The position numbers and the translations under genes are program-made. The notes under the pieces were generated by a model, which saw nothing but the letters and a program-made list of their open reading frames with translations, was not told the origin of the DNA and made no database searches. From contig CAWHZD010000005.1 of the NCBI GenBank assembly GCA_963833745.1, forward strand, positions 186,001 through 250,000: a DNA stretch of 64,000 nucleotides, given 5' to 3'. Shown here piece by piece: positions 17,449-24,682 of the stretch (position 1 is the first letter of the stretch; each line of letters starts with the position of its first letter). Source of the DNA: AP-15 sp963833745. GTDB lineage: Bacteria > Pseudomonadota > Alphaproteobacteria > ATCC43930 > CGMCC-115725.

Positions 17449-17942
17449 CAGCCCGCGCCCGGGCTCTCGGCGACGCGCTCGCTCTGCGCCAGCCGCCAGC
17501 CGTCGAGGCTGCGCGCCGCAGCGGTGTCCGAAAGGCCGAGGATTGCCGCCGCGAAGAGCGCCGCGTTGACGGCGCCGGCTTCGCCGATCGCGAAGGTGGC
17601 AACCGGGATTCCCGCCGGCATCTGGACGATCGACAGCAGGCTGTCCACGCCTTTGAGCGCCCGGCTTTCGATCGGCACCCCCAGCACCGGCAGCGAGGTC
17701 AGCGCCGCGACCATGCCGGGCAGATGCGCGGCTCCGCCGGCGCCGGCGATGATCACCCGCAAGCCACGGGCGCGGGCCGCGCGGGCATAATCATAGAGCC
17801 GATCGGGTGTGCGGTGAGCCGATACGATGCGCGCTTCGTGGCCGATCCCGAGCCGGCCGAGCGTCGCCGCGGCGTGCTGCATCGTCTGCCAGTCGGATTG
17901 GCTCCCCATGATGACGCCCACCGCCGGGCCGGTCTCGCTCAT
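17448..17942 (-). CDS. purE: N5-CAIR mutase
   Basis: Class I PurE (164 aa), which converts N5-CAIR to CAIR in purine synthesis. Motifs are VGVIMGSQSDWQTMQHAA (N-terminal nucleotide loop), EARIVSAHRTPDRLYDYA with the catalytic His in SAHRTP, IIAGAGGAAHLPGM and TSLPVLGVPIESRALKG, followed by LLSIVQMPAGIPVATFAIGE. It forms a two-gene purEK operon with a TGATG overlap. The ribosome site AAGGAGAGGA precedes the ATG at 17942. Confidence 0.96.
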   Translation of the reverse strand: MSETGPAVGVIMGSQSDWQTMQHAAATLGRLGIGHEARIVSAHRTPDRLYDYARAARARGLRVIIAGAGGAAHLPGMVAALTSLPVLGVPIESRALKGVDSLLSIVQMPAGIPVATFAIGEAGAVNAALFAAAILGLSDTAAARSLDGWRLAQSERVAESPGAG

Positions 17943-18030
17943 TCCTCTCCTTACCGAATAACGCGCAACGCTCCGCCGGCATTATAGGGGGCGACCCCGC
18001 CGGGACAAGCGGCCGAGGGCGGGCGGGCGG

Positions 18031-18234
18031 TTACGCGATGATGTCGGGCAGGAGTTCGCTTTCGATCTTCGAGATCTGGTCTTTCAGCAGCAGCTTGCGT
18101 TTTTTGAGGCGCTGCAATTGCAGCTGGTCGAACGGGACCTGCTCCGAAAGGCGCGCGATAACGTCGTCGAGATCGCGATGTTCCGACTTCAGCGCGACGA
18201 GCTTTGCCTTCAGCGATTCAGTGTCGAGGTCCAT
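18031..18234 (-). CDS. DUF465 / YdcH-family small protein
   Basis: A 67-residue, highly charged helical hairpin protein: MDLDTESLKAKLVALKSEHR, then LDDVIARLSEQ and a LKKRKLLLKDQISKIESELL-type C-terminal helix. This is the YdcH/DUF465 family, common in Alphaproteobacteria and of unknown function; the pattern suggests a small coiled coil. It lies alone between purE (same strand) and the divergent TIGR02444 gene. A second family member is at 19529. Confidence 0.88.
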   Translation of the reverse strand: MDLDTESLKAKLVALKSEHRDLDDVIARLSEQVPFDQLQLQRLKKRKLLLKDQISKIESELLPDIIA

Positions 18235-18308
18235 GGCTGATAGAAGTGGATGCCATCGTCATTGTATCATCGCAAATGGGTCCCGTCGCCGGCATCCCGC
18301 AACAGAAA

Positions 18309-18830
18309 ATGAACGACGCGGTCGCCCCGGGCACCGCCGGCAAACGGCTGTGGTCCTTTTCGCTCGCTTTTTACGAGCGGCCAGGTGTGGCGGCGGCGCT
18401 GATAGCGCTGCAGGATGGTGCCGGCCTCGACGTCAATCTGATCCTGTTCTCGATATGGCTCGGTTTGTCGGGGCGCGGCCGGGTCGACGAGCCGGCACAG
18501 GAAGCAGCGGACCGGGCGGTTCAAGCGATCCGGGTCGATGTGATCGAACCGCTGCGGGCGCTGCGCCGCCGCCTCAAGACCGCTCCCGCCGCCGACATCC
18601 AGCGCCTGCGCGAGCGGATCAAGACGCTCGAAATCGACGCCGAAAGGGCGGCGCAGGACCGGCTCGCGGCCCTTGCCGGACCTGCGTTCAGGGCCGATCG
18701 CGTCGAATGCCTGGCCGATGCCGAGGCCAATCTCGCCCGTGCCCTCGGGACGGCGGCGGGGCACGGCGCCGCCGCCGTCGTCCGCGATGCGCTGACGCAT
18801 TTTGCCAACGCCGCGGTCAACCCGCTTTAG
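18309..18830 (+). CDS. TIGR02444 family protein
   Basis: Conserved protein of unknown function, about 173 residues. The family signature is clear: GKRLWSFSLAFYERPGVAAA, LIALQDGAGLDVNLILFSIW and LGLSGRGR, then a charged helical second half (LRALRRRLKTAPAADIQRLR, LKTLEIDAERAAQDRLAAL-like). The ATG at 18309 (MNDAVAPG) gives the usual length; ATG 18276 and 18204 are upstream options without clear ribosome sites. The last 14 bp overlap the 3' end of ubiX, read from the other strand. The product is predicted cytosolic, and no function is proposed. Confidence 0.8.
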   Translation: MNDAVAPGTAGKRLWSFSLAFYERPGVAAALIALQDGAGLDVNLILFSIWLGLSGRGRVDEPAQEAADRAVQAIRVDVIEPLRALRRRLKTAPAADIQRLRERIKTLEIDAERAAQDRLAALAGPAFRADRVECLADAEANLARALGTAAGHGAAAVVRDALTHFANAAVNPL

Positions 18831-19407
18831 CCGGTTCGCCCCAGCGCCTGACGGTTCCGCTGTCGAGCCCGAACAGGTCGAGGATGCGGCCCAGGGTTTG
18901 GTCAATCATCTCGGCGAGCGTCGCCGGCTTGGCGTAGAACGCCGGGACGGGGGGTGCGATCACCGCCCCCATCTCCGATAAAGCCGTCATCGTACGCAGG
19001 TGCCCGGTGTGCAGCGGCGTCTCGCGGACCATAAGCACGAGCCGGCGCCGTTCCTTCAGCACCACATCCGCCGCGCGGGTCAACAGGGTCGTGGTCACCC
19101 CGCTGGCGATTTCCGACATGCTGCGGATCGAGCACGGTGCCACGACCATGCCCATGGTCTTGAACGAGCCGGAAGAGATCGACGCCGCCAGGTCGCCGAT
19201 CGGATGCACGACATCGGCGCGGGCCCGGACCGTCGCCGGCTTGAGCGCGGTTTCGAGTGCCAAGGTCACTTCGGCTGTGCGGCTGATCACCAGGTGGGTC
19301 TCGACCGCCAGGGGCTGCAGCAGCTCCAGGAGCCGCGCTCCGTATATCGTGCCGGAGGCGCCGGTGATCCCGACGATCAGACGGGGGGGTGCGGATGTTT
19401 GCGTCAT
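18817..19407 (-). CDS. ubiX: Flavin prenyltransferase UbiX
   Basis: Makes the prenylated-FMN cofactor used by the UbiD decarboxylase in ubiquinone synthesis. Family motifs: LIVGITGASGTIYGARLLEL (FMN/phosphate loop), ISSGSFKTMGMVVAPCSIRS, LTRAADVVLKERRRLVLMVR and ETPLHTGHLRTM. At 196 residues the length is normal. The C-terminus overlaps the TIGR02444 gene by 14 bp in a tail-to-tail arrangement. Annotations as a hydroxy-acid decarboxylase subunit refer to the same family. Confidence 0.95.
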   Translation of the reverse strand: MTQTSAPPRLIVGITGASGTIYGARLLELLQPLAVETHLVISRTAEVTLALETALKPATVRARADVVHPIGDLAASISSGSFKTMGMVVAPCSIRSMSEIASGVTTTLLTRAADVVLKERRRLVLMVRETPLHTGHLRTMTALSEMGAVIAPPVPAFYAKPATLAEMIDQTLGRILDLFGLDSGTVRRWGEPAKAG

Positions 19408-19528
19408 CGCGATCCCTGTGAAAAGCGCCGGCCCGACATATTTTCGTCATCGGGGCTCAGGTCCCCTGGTTCGCCGGCCGCTCCGGCGTTATTTTTGGCC
19501 ATGGTCTTCGTCCTTGAGGAGGGAATGC

Positions 19529-19696
19529 ATGTCGCAGAAGGATCGCATCGAGGCGCTCAGAGAAAAGCACGCGGCGCTCGAACTCGCCATTGATGAGGAG
19601 AACCGCCGTCCTTTGCCGAACGACGATATGATCTCCGATCTGAAGCGTCAAAAACTCCGCATCAAGGACGAAATCTATCAGCTGGAGCGGCTCTAA
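19529..19696 (+). CDS. DUF465 / YdcH-family small protein (second copy)
   Basis: A 55-residue helical protein, MSQKDRIEALREKHAALELA, then a short acidic linker and NDDMISDLKRQKLRIKDEIY QLERL (split here at residue 50), clearly the YdcH family and a paralogue of the gene at 18031. The ATG at 19529 follows GAGGAGGGAATGC, a strong ribosome site. Much longer upstream open frame exists but lies opposite ubiX and is discarded. A rho-independent terminator follows 30 bp downstream. Confidence 0.88.
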   Translation: MSQKDRIEALREKHAALELAIDEENRRPLPNDDMISDLKRQKLRIKDEIYQLERL

Positions 19697-19725
19697 CCGC
19701 AACGCCCGCAAATTTCGCGGGTCGT

Positions 19726-19762
19726 AAAGCCGGCGCGGCGTTGTTCCTCCCGGCTTTTTTTT
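19726..19762 (+). terminator. Rho-independent terminator after the second DUF465 gene
   Basis: Stem AAAGCCGG / CCGGCTTT (19726-19733 with 19750-19757) with a loop of 16 bases, then an eight-base T run (19755-19762). Confidence 0.85.
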
Positions 19763-19824
19763 GCGCCGGCAGCGCGGTGCCAAGCTGCGACGACGCGTCT
19801 ACCGGCGGCGCGCGATGGATCGCC

Positions 19825-21327
19825 CTAACGACCTTCGGCGATGGCTTCCCAGCCGCGGTTGAGCGTCGTGCCGGTCACCCGATAGCATTTGTTGTCGGGA
19901 CCGCTGAGGGCGACATTCATGATTTCGCCCCATGGATCCCAGACCAGGCCGGTCGCCGCCCACGCCTTCAGCCTGACGCCCTGGGCATCGCCGGGCAGGT
20001 CGACCTGGTGGGTGTAGCCGACGGTCTTCTCGCCCAATTCCCAGATCTTGTTTTGGTTGTAGTTGCCGTAAGCGTCCGGTTCGACCCAGTCCACCTCGAA
20101 CTTCGCGACATAAACTCCCGAATGCTGAAATATGACGTAGCCGTTCGGATATTTGACGCACTCGGTGTCAGTGTAGTCGGTGGTAAATCCCATCCGTGCA
20201 AATTCATTGTCCTTGAGAAAGGCAACGGTGTAGGCGACCGCCAGCCCGGGATTGTCGCGGCGATACAGAGCGTCCGTTCGGATGTAGTCCTGCAAGCCTT
20301 TGAGCCCGGAGGCAGCGCCGCCGCCGAAGATTTGCACCGGGGTTTCCGCTCCGCCGCCGAGTGCCAGCGCGGTGAACGAGGCATTGCTGACGATGTCCTT
20401 GTACTTCGTGTCGAGACTGCCGCCGACCGTGACCCCGCCCTGCGTCGCCTGTTCGAAAGCACCCTTTAGGTTGAATGAAGTGTCGACGGCCGAGGTTTCC
20501 ATCTTGACCATCAGGATCCGCCCGTAGTCGATGCTGCGCACGTAAGCCGGCGGACGGCTGGCAGTAAAGACCCGTTGCGCGTCGTCGAGCGCGACGCGGT
20601 CGTCAAACGCATCGGAAGGGGATGAGGGGGCATCCATCCAGACCGTGTAAAACACCTGCTTGAAGTACGTGACGACGACCGATGTTTCCGTCGTGCTGCT
20701 CGAGCTTATCTGTGCTGATGCGCTGCCCGAAGCCCATTTCGAGTTGAAGCCCAGATCGAGTGAAACCTGCTGCGAGGAAAACGCCTGGGTCGTTTGGATA
20801 AAAGATCGCGCGGCGTTGATGTAACCTTGGCTGACCGCCTGCTTGTTCCACTCTTCCAGCTTGGCGTTCAGAAAATGCTGCACGGTGGACCCGGCGGGAA
20901 CGATGGTTCCGCTGGGGTTTTCCAACCCCGGCAGGTCCACGCTCAAAATCGCCGGACCGCGCGGCAAGGCGATCGGGGTCGGCCGACCTTCGCTCAGGTT
21001 TTGATCGGCGAGCACCAACGCGCCGGGGAAGACGACGCCCGCCGTCGGACTGAGTATCGCCACCTCGCTGAGGTTCTTGTTCAGCGACCGCTGGATCTTG
21101 GTGCAGATGATGACGCCGTTGTTGTTTTGTTGCCGGTCCTTGACCGGTATCGTCGACGTGCTACCGTCTGGCACCACCGCCAGCAGCACCTGCGGATTGT
21201 AGTCGAGCGCCGCGATATAGCGGTCGATGTCGGGGTTCGGCACGTTGCGATACTCCTTGAACGAAGTGACTTCCTCAAGCCGAACGCGCATCGACCACGA
21301 ATTCGGGCCCTCGGCTCGCACATCCAC
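19825..21327 (-). CDS. Cholesterol-dependent cytolysin (thiol-activated cytolysin) homologue
   Basis: A 500-residue protein that follows the whole perfringolysin/pneumolysin chain. Domain 1-3 markers are PGALVLADQN (101-110), ILSVDLPGL (127-135), YFKQVFYTVWMDAPSSPSDA (221-240), FDD, YGRILMVKMETSA (268-280), YKDIVSNASFTALALGG (309-325), AYTVAFLKDN (365-374) and HSGVYVAKFEVDW (402-414). Domain 4 has an undecapeptide counterpart AATGLVWDPWG (457-467), where the usual ECTGLAWEWWR has lost its Cys and Arg, and the cholesterol-binding Thr-Leu pair T488-L489 in GTTLN. No signal peptide is visible, as in the few known Gram-negative members. Start GTG 21327 (stop just upstream), or ATG 21291. Likely pore former; export route unknown. 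An IS lies 380 bp upstream. Confidence 0.88.
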   Translation of the reverse strand: MDVRAEGPNSWSMRVRLEEVTSFKEYRNVPNPDIDRYIAALDYNPQVLLAVVPDGSTSTIPVKDRQQNNNGVIICTKIQRSLNKNLSEVAILSPTAGVVFPGALVLADQNLSEGRPTPIALPRGPAILSVDLPGLENPSGTIVPAGSTVQHFLNAKLEEWNKQAVSQGYINAARSFIQTTQAFSSQQVSLDLGFNSKWASGSASAQISSSSTTETSVVVTYFKQVFYTVWMDAPSSPSDAFDDRVALDDAQRVFTASRPPAYVRSIDYGRILMVKMETSAVDTSFNLKGAFEQATQGGVTVGGSLDTKYKDIVSNASFTALALGGGAETPVQIFGGGAASGLKGLQDYIRTDALYRRDNPGLAVAYTVAFLKDNEFARMGFTTDYTDTECVKYPNGYVIFQHSGVYVAKFEVDWVEPDAYGNYNQNKIWELGEKTVGYTHQVDLPGDAQGVRLKAWAATGLVWDPWGEIMNVALSGPDNKCYRVTGTTLNRGWEAIAEGR

Positions 21328-21698
21328 ACATCACCGCAGACAACGCACGAAGCGTCGGGGCGCCTGAGCGATCAGGGGGCCAAGGAACGATCGGACCAAG
21401 CGAGAAATTCTAAAAGCCGGCGGCGCCGCTTGGCAAGATTTTTGGTTAACGGCGGTGGCGCCGCGCCCTGCTTCAGCGTGACCAAGGGCGGCGGGTTCGC
21501 CTTGGATCAGCGGTGGATGACCCCGTGATCGCCGCCCGAGAGCCGGCCTGTGGGCTCAAAATGGGTCGTAACGGCTGAGAACGTTGCCATATTTGGCCGA
21601 AGGGCCACATTTGCGACACAAGATCGCCAAAATTCAGCTTGACATCGTCCAGCCCTCCGGACATTGGTAAACGGCCGAAGTGATGTCTGTTGCTCTTA
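21328..21698. other. Intergenic region between cytolysin and IS1595 element
   Basis: About 370 bp with no supported gene. It must contain the cytolysin promoter. No convincing -10/-35 pair, operator or repeat was recognised in it. Confidence 0.5.
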
Positions 21699-21706
21699 AC
21701 CCTTTT

Positions 21707-22743
21707 CCCGCTTACCATCGACACTCAGCAAGTAATAGGCTAATATCATCCTGAAAACACGACGATTTTCAGGGTGAAGTAATGCCTCGTAACCGCGTGC
21801 AGCACCAGAAGGGCCTCTCGGACGATGCGTTCGAGCAGCGCTATCCGGACGAAGAGGCATGCCGCAAGGCGTGGTTCGTCTGGCGCTGGCCGGAGGGCTT
21901 CAAGTGTCCGCGGTGCGCATCGACAAAGTATTCCGAGATCCAGGGCCGTCAACTGCTTCAGTGCCGGCGATGCCGGTACCAGACATCGCTGATCGCCGGC
22001 ACCGTTTTGCAGGGCACCAAGCTGCCAATGCGGCTGTGGTTCCGCGCCATGCATCTGCTTGGCCAGGGCAAGAAGGGAATATCCAACATCGAGTTGGGCC
22101 GGCGGCTGGGGATCTCGACCAACGCTGCCTGGCGGCTTCAGCACAAGCTGATGCAGGCCATGCTCGAGCGCGACCGTCGTTACAAGCTCGGCGCCGCCGG
22201 CCCGCGGATCGAGATCGACGACGCTTACATCGGCGGCGAGCGCACCGGCGAAGGGTCTGGGCGCGGCCGGCGCGGCCACACCCCTTTTATTGTCGCGATC
22301 GAGACCTCCGATGACGGTCGGCCGCTACACGCTCGCTTGCAGGTGGTGCGTGGCTTCCGAGCCGGTGAAACCAAGCGTTTGTGCTCCGCTGTCGAGGCCG
22401 GAACCACCGTTGTCAGCGACGGCGGCCAGTGGTTTCGCTGCATCGCCGAACAGCCGGGCATCGTCCATCAACGGCACGTCACCGGCTCCGGTCGCAGGTC
22501 GGCGCGCCACCCTGCCTTCCGCTGGGCGAACACGGTGCTGGCCAATGTCAAAAACAGCCTCTTGGCCACCCATCGCGTGGTCGGCGCCAAACATCTGCCA
22601 CGTTACCTCGCCGCCTTCGCCTGGCGCTTCAACCGCCGCTTTGTTTTAAAAACCATCCACGAGCGCCTCGCCATCGCGGCAATCACCACCCCACCAATGC
22701 CATACCGCCTCCTCAAATTGGCTGAGGCACGATGGTAAGCGGG
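21707..22743 (+). mobile_element. IS1595-family insertion sequence, 1037 bp
   Basis: Inverted ends share CCCGCTTACCATCG exactly (14 bp at 21707-21720 and the reverse complement at 22730-22743), followed by a partly matching CTCAGC. The element is bounded on both sides by ACCCTTTT (21699-21706 and 22744-22751), an 8-bp target duplication, which is the size known for the IS1595 family. It contains a single transposase gene and looks complete. Confidence 0.93.
21782..22738 (+). CDS. IS1595-family transposase (ISXO2-like)
   Basis: Transposase of 318 residues. The N-terminus has the family zinc ribbon, FKCPRCASTKYSEI then LLQCRRCRYQTSLIAGTVLQ (CxxC-CxxC). The ISXO2-like catalytic domain begins IEIDDAYIGGERTGEG (first Asp), then TVVSDGGQWF (second Asp), HVTG and the WANTVLANVKNSLLATHR segment carrying the last catalytic position, ending RYLAAFAWRFNRRF. 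Frame intact. The start lies within the IS, just inside the left end. Confidence 0.92.
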   Translation: MPRNRVQHQKGLSDDAFEQRYPDEEACRKAWFVWRWPEGFKCPRCASTKYSEIQGRQLLQCRRCRYQTSLIAGTVLQGTKLPMRLWFRAMHLLGQGKKGISNIELGRRLGISTNAAWRLQHKLMQAMLERDRRYKLGAAGPRIEIDDAYIGGERTGEGSGRGRRGHTPFIVAIETSDDGRPLHARLQVVRGFRAGETKRLCSAVEAGTTVVSDGGQWFRCIAEQPGIVHQRHVTGSGRRSARHPAFRWANTVLANVKNSLLATHRVVGAKHLPRYLAAFAWRFNRRFVLKTIHERLAIAAITTPPMPYRLLKLAEARW

Positions 22744-22902
22744 ACCCTTTTTTTGGGGGAGGGGGGCGTGCAGTCAACCGTTCCACCTCGTGTCAAGCGC
22801 GGATCGCTTAGCCCGATCCGCGGTCCACCGTCTTAAAACCCGAATTAAGCTACAATAATTAATCTTCCCCTTGCCTTAAGCGAGGGGACAGGGAGGTAAG
22901 CC

Positions 22903-24627
22903 ATGAGATTAAAACGTTCGCACGTGCTGCCTGGATTGTTGGCGTTTGCACCGTTGCTGGCCTTACCCACCGTTGCCGGGGCGCAGACTGTAAGCAACCC
23001 CTCGACGGCGCCGGATTGTATGAACAACACCGCGTTTTTCAACCCGGGACTACCGCCGAGCATCGGTCTTCCCCCCGGATTTACGGCGTCGGTTTTCGCC
23101 TCGGGTCTGAATATGCCGACCGGGATCGCGTTTCTCGGCAATTCGGTGAACTTCCAAGTCTATGTTCTCGAGTCCGGGCATGGTCTGCCAAGCGTTTGCA
23201 ACGACGACGCGGCGTGGCCCGCGGGTCAGTTCGCCGCAAACAACCCGTTCACCCCTGACATCCTGGTGTTCGACAAAAACGGCAACAAAATTGGCACACC
23301 CATAGGCAAGCCAACCGCGCCGGGTGTTGGCTTCCAACCATCGGGGCCGGCAGTCGACATCGCGTTTGAACTCGGGCTGGCGGGGGGCCGGCTGTTTGCC
23401 ACCGACTCCAACCAGGCGACCCACACCCATAACGGGCAGAACAACAACAGTTCGCGGATCGTCATCGTCAATCCGACGGCAAACCAGGTGACGCCGTTCA
23501 TCACCAACTTGCCGACCGGTGACCATCCGACCGAACAGCTGGCGTTCAACGGCGGGTTCATCTACTGGTCGCAGGGCTCGACGACCAACAGCGGCGTCGT
23601 CGGTCTCGACAACGGCGGGGGCCAGAACCAGTCGGACATCCCGTGTCAGGATATCACCTTGAGCGAGAACACGTTCAGTTCTGGCGGCGGGATAATGACC
23701 AGCGGCTACTCGCCGTTTGGGGTCACTCACCCGGCGGGTACGGTAATTCCGGCGTTCTTTAACTCCTTCACCGGGGCGATTCGGCAGGGCGTCTGTGACG
23801 GAGCCGTGCTGCGAGCACCGTTGTTCAATCCTAGCGCGATTCAGGCCTACTCCTGGGGGTACAGAAACGGGTATGCGATCCGGTTTCCGCCTCCGGGGCA
23901 CCCGTTGTTCGGGGGATTGCTGGTCGGGATGGACGGGGCCGACGAGCGTGGCGCACGGCCCTCCAACAACGCTCCGGAAGAACTGCACCTGGCGCGCCAA
24001 AATACGGACGGTACTCCGGATTATCATGGTTGGCCGGATCGCTACGGCGGCATCCCCACCAGCCAGAGAGTTTATAACCCGGAGGGCGGGACGAGCGATG
24101 ACGACTGCAGTCCGCCGGGACCGCAATGCGTTCCAATCCGCGACGTGCTGGCCTTCCCGCCGCAGCAGATCACCAGTCCGCTGGCGATCGAGGGTGCCAA
24201 CTCCTCGTTCACCGGGATCGACTTCGCGCCTCTGCCATTTGTCAAAGGGCCGGTGGAGACCGGGGCGGCGCTGTACAGCCTCGAGGGGGATTTCGGGTTC
24301 TCGCCGCCAAACGCCACCGCGCCCGCGCCCGAGATCGGTCACGAAATCAAGCTGATCAACTTCAACCAGCCCGGCACCACGACACTTGCCCTGAAGTTCC
24401 AGAACTTTGCCCGTAACGTAACCGGCGACCAGGCGTTCGTCACCAGCATCAACGGGTTCAACCGGCCGACCAACATCCGGTTCGGTCCGGACAACTGCGC
24501 CTACGTCGTCGATTACGGCGCGGTGCGCGACCTCGGCGCCAACTCGCATTTTGTCGGCACCGCCAACGGTCCGCTCGTGCAAATCCCTGGTACCGGCGTG
24601 ATCTGGAGGATCTGCCCGCCAAAGTAA
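22903..24627 (+). CDS. Secreted PQQ-dependent sugar dehydrogenase-like beta-propeller protein
   Basis: Exported 574-residue protein with a clear Sec signal peptide (MRLKRSHVLPGLLAFAPLLA, cleavage near AGA-QTV, residue 27). The mature part begins LPPGFTASVFASGLNMPTGI, the usual first blade of soluble glucose dehydrogenase/NHL-type propellers. It contains blade-like motifs such as GVTHPAGTV, FGGLLVGMDGADERGARPSN and NGFNRPTNIRFGPDNCAYVV DYG (split at residue ~20). It may be a periplasmic PQQ or cofactor-free sugar/aldose dehydrogenase; the PQQ ligands were not verified. An excellent ribosome site (GGGAGG) precedes the ATG. It begins 160 bp after the IS and ends at a strong terminator. Confidence 0.78.
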   Translation: MRLKRSHVLPGLLAFAPLLALPTVAGAQTVSNPSTAPDCMNNTAFFNPGLPPSIGLPPGFTASVFASGLNMPTGIAFLGNSVNFQVYVLESGHGLPSVCNDDAAWPAGQFAANNPFTPDILVFDKNGNKIGTPIGKPTAPGVGFQPSGPAVDIAFELGLAGGRLFATDSNQATHTHNGQNNNSSRIVIVNPTANQVTPFITNLPTGDHPTEQLAFNGGFIYWSQGSTTNSGVVGLDNGGGQNQSDIPCQDITLSENTFSSGGGIMTSGYSPFGVTHPAGTVIPAFFNSFTGAIRQGVCDGAVLRAPLFNPSAIQAYSWGYRNGYAIRFPPPGHPLFGGLLVGMDGADERGARPSNNAPEELHLARQNTDGTPDYHGWPDRYGGIPTSQRVYNPEGGTSDDDCSPPGPQCVPIRDVLAFPPQQITSPLAIEGANSSFTGIDFAPLPFVKGPVETGAALYSLEGDFGFSPPNATAPAPEIGHEIKLINFNQPGTTTLALKFQNFARNVTGDQAFVTSINGFNRPTNIRFGPDNCAYVVDYGAVRDLGANSHFVGTANGPLVQIPGTGVIWRICPPK

Positions 24628-24648
24628 ACTAACCCAGGGCGGCGCCAC

Positions 24649-24674
24649 GGGGCGGCTACGGCCGCCCCTTTTTT
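24649..24674 (+). terminator. Rho-independent terminator after the beta-propeller gene
   Basis: A perfect 8-bp stem GGGGCGGC / GCCGCCCC around a TACG loop (24649-24668), followed by six T (24669-24674). It sits between convergent genes. Confidence 0.95.
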
Positions 24675-24682
24675 GTGGGTGG

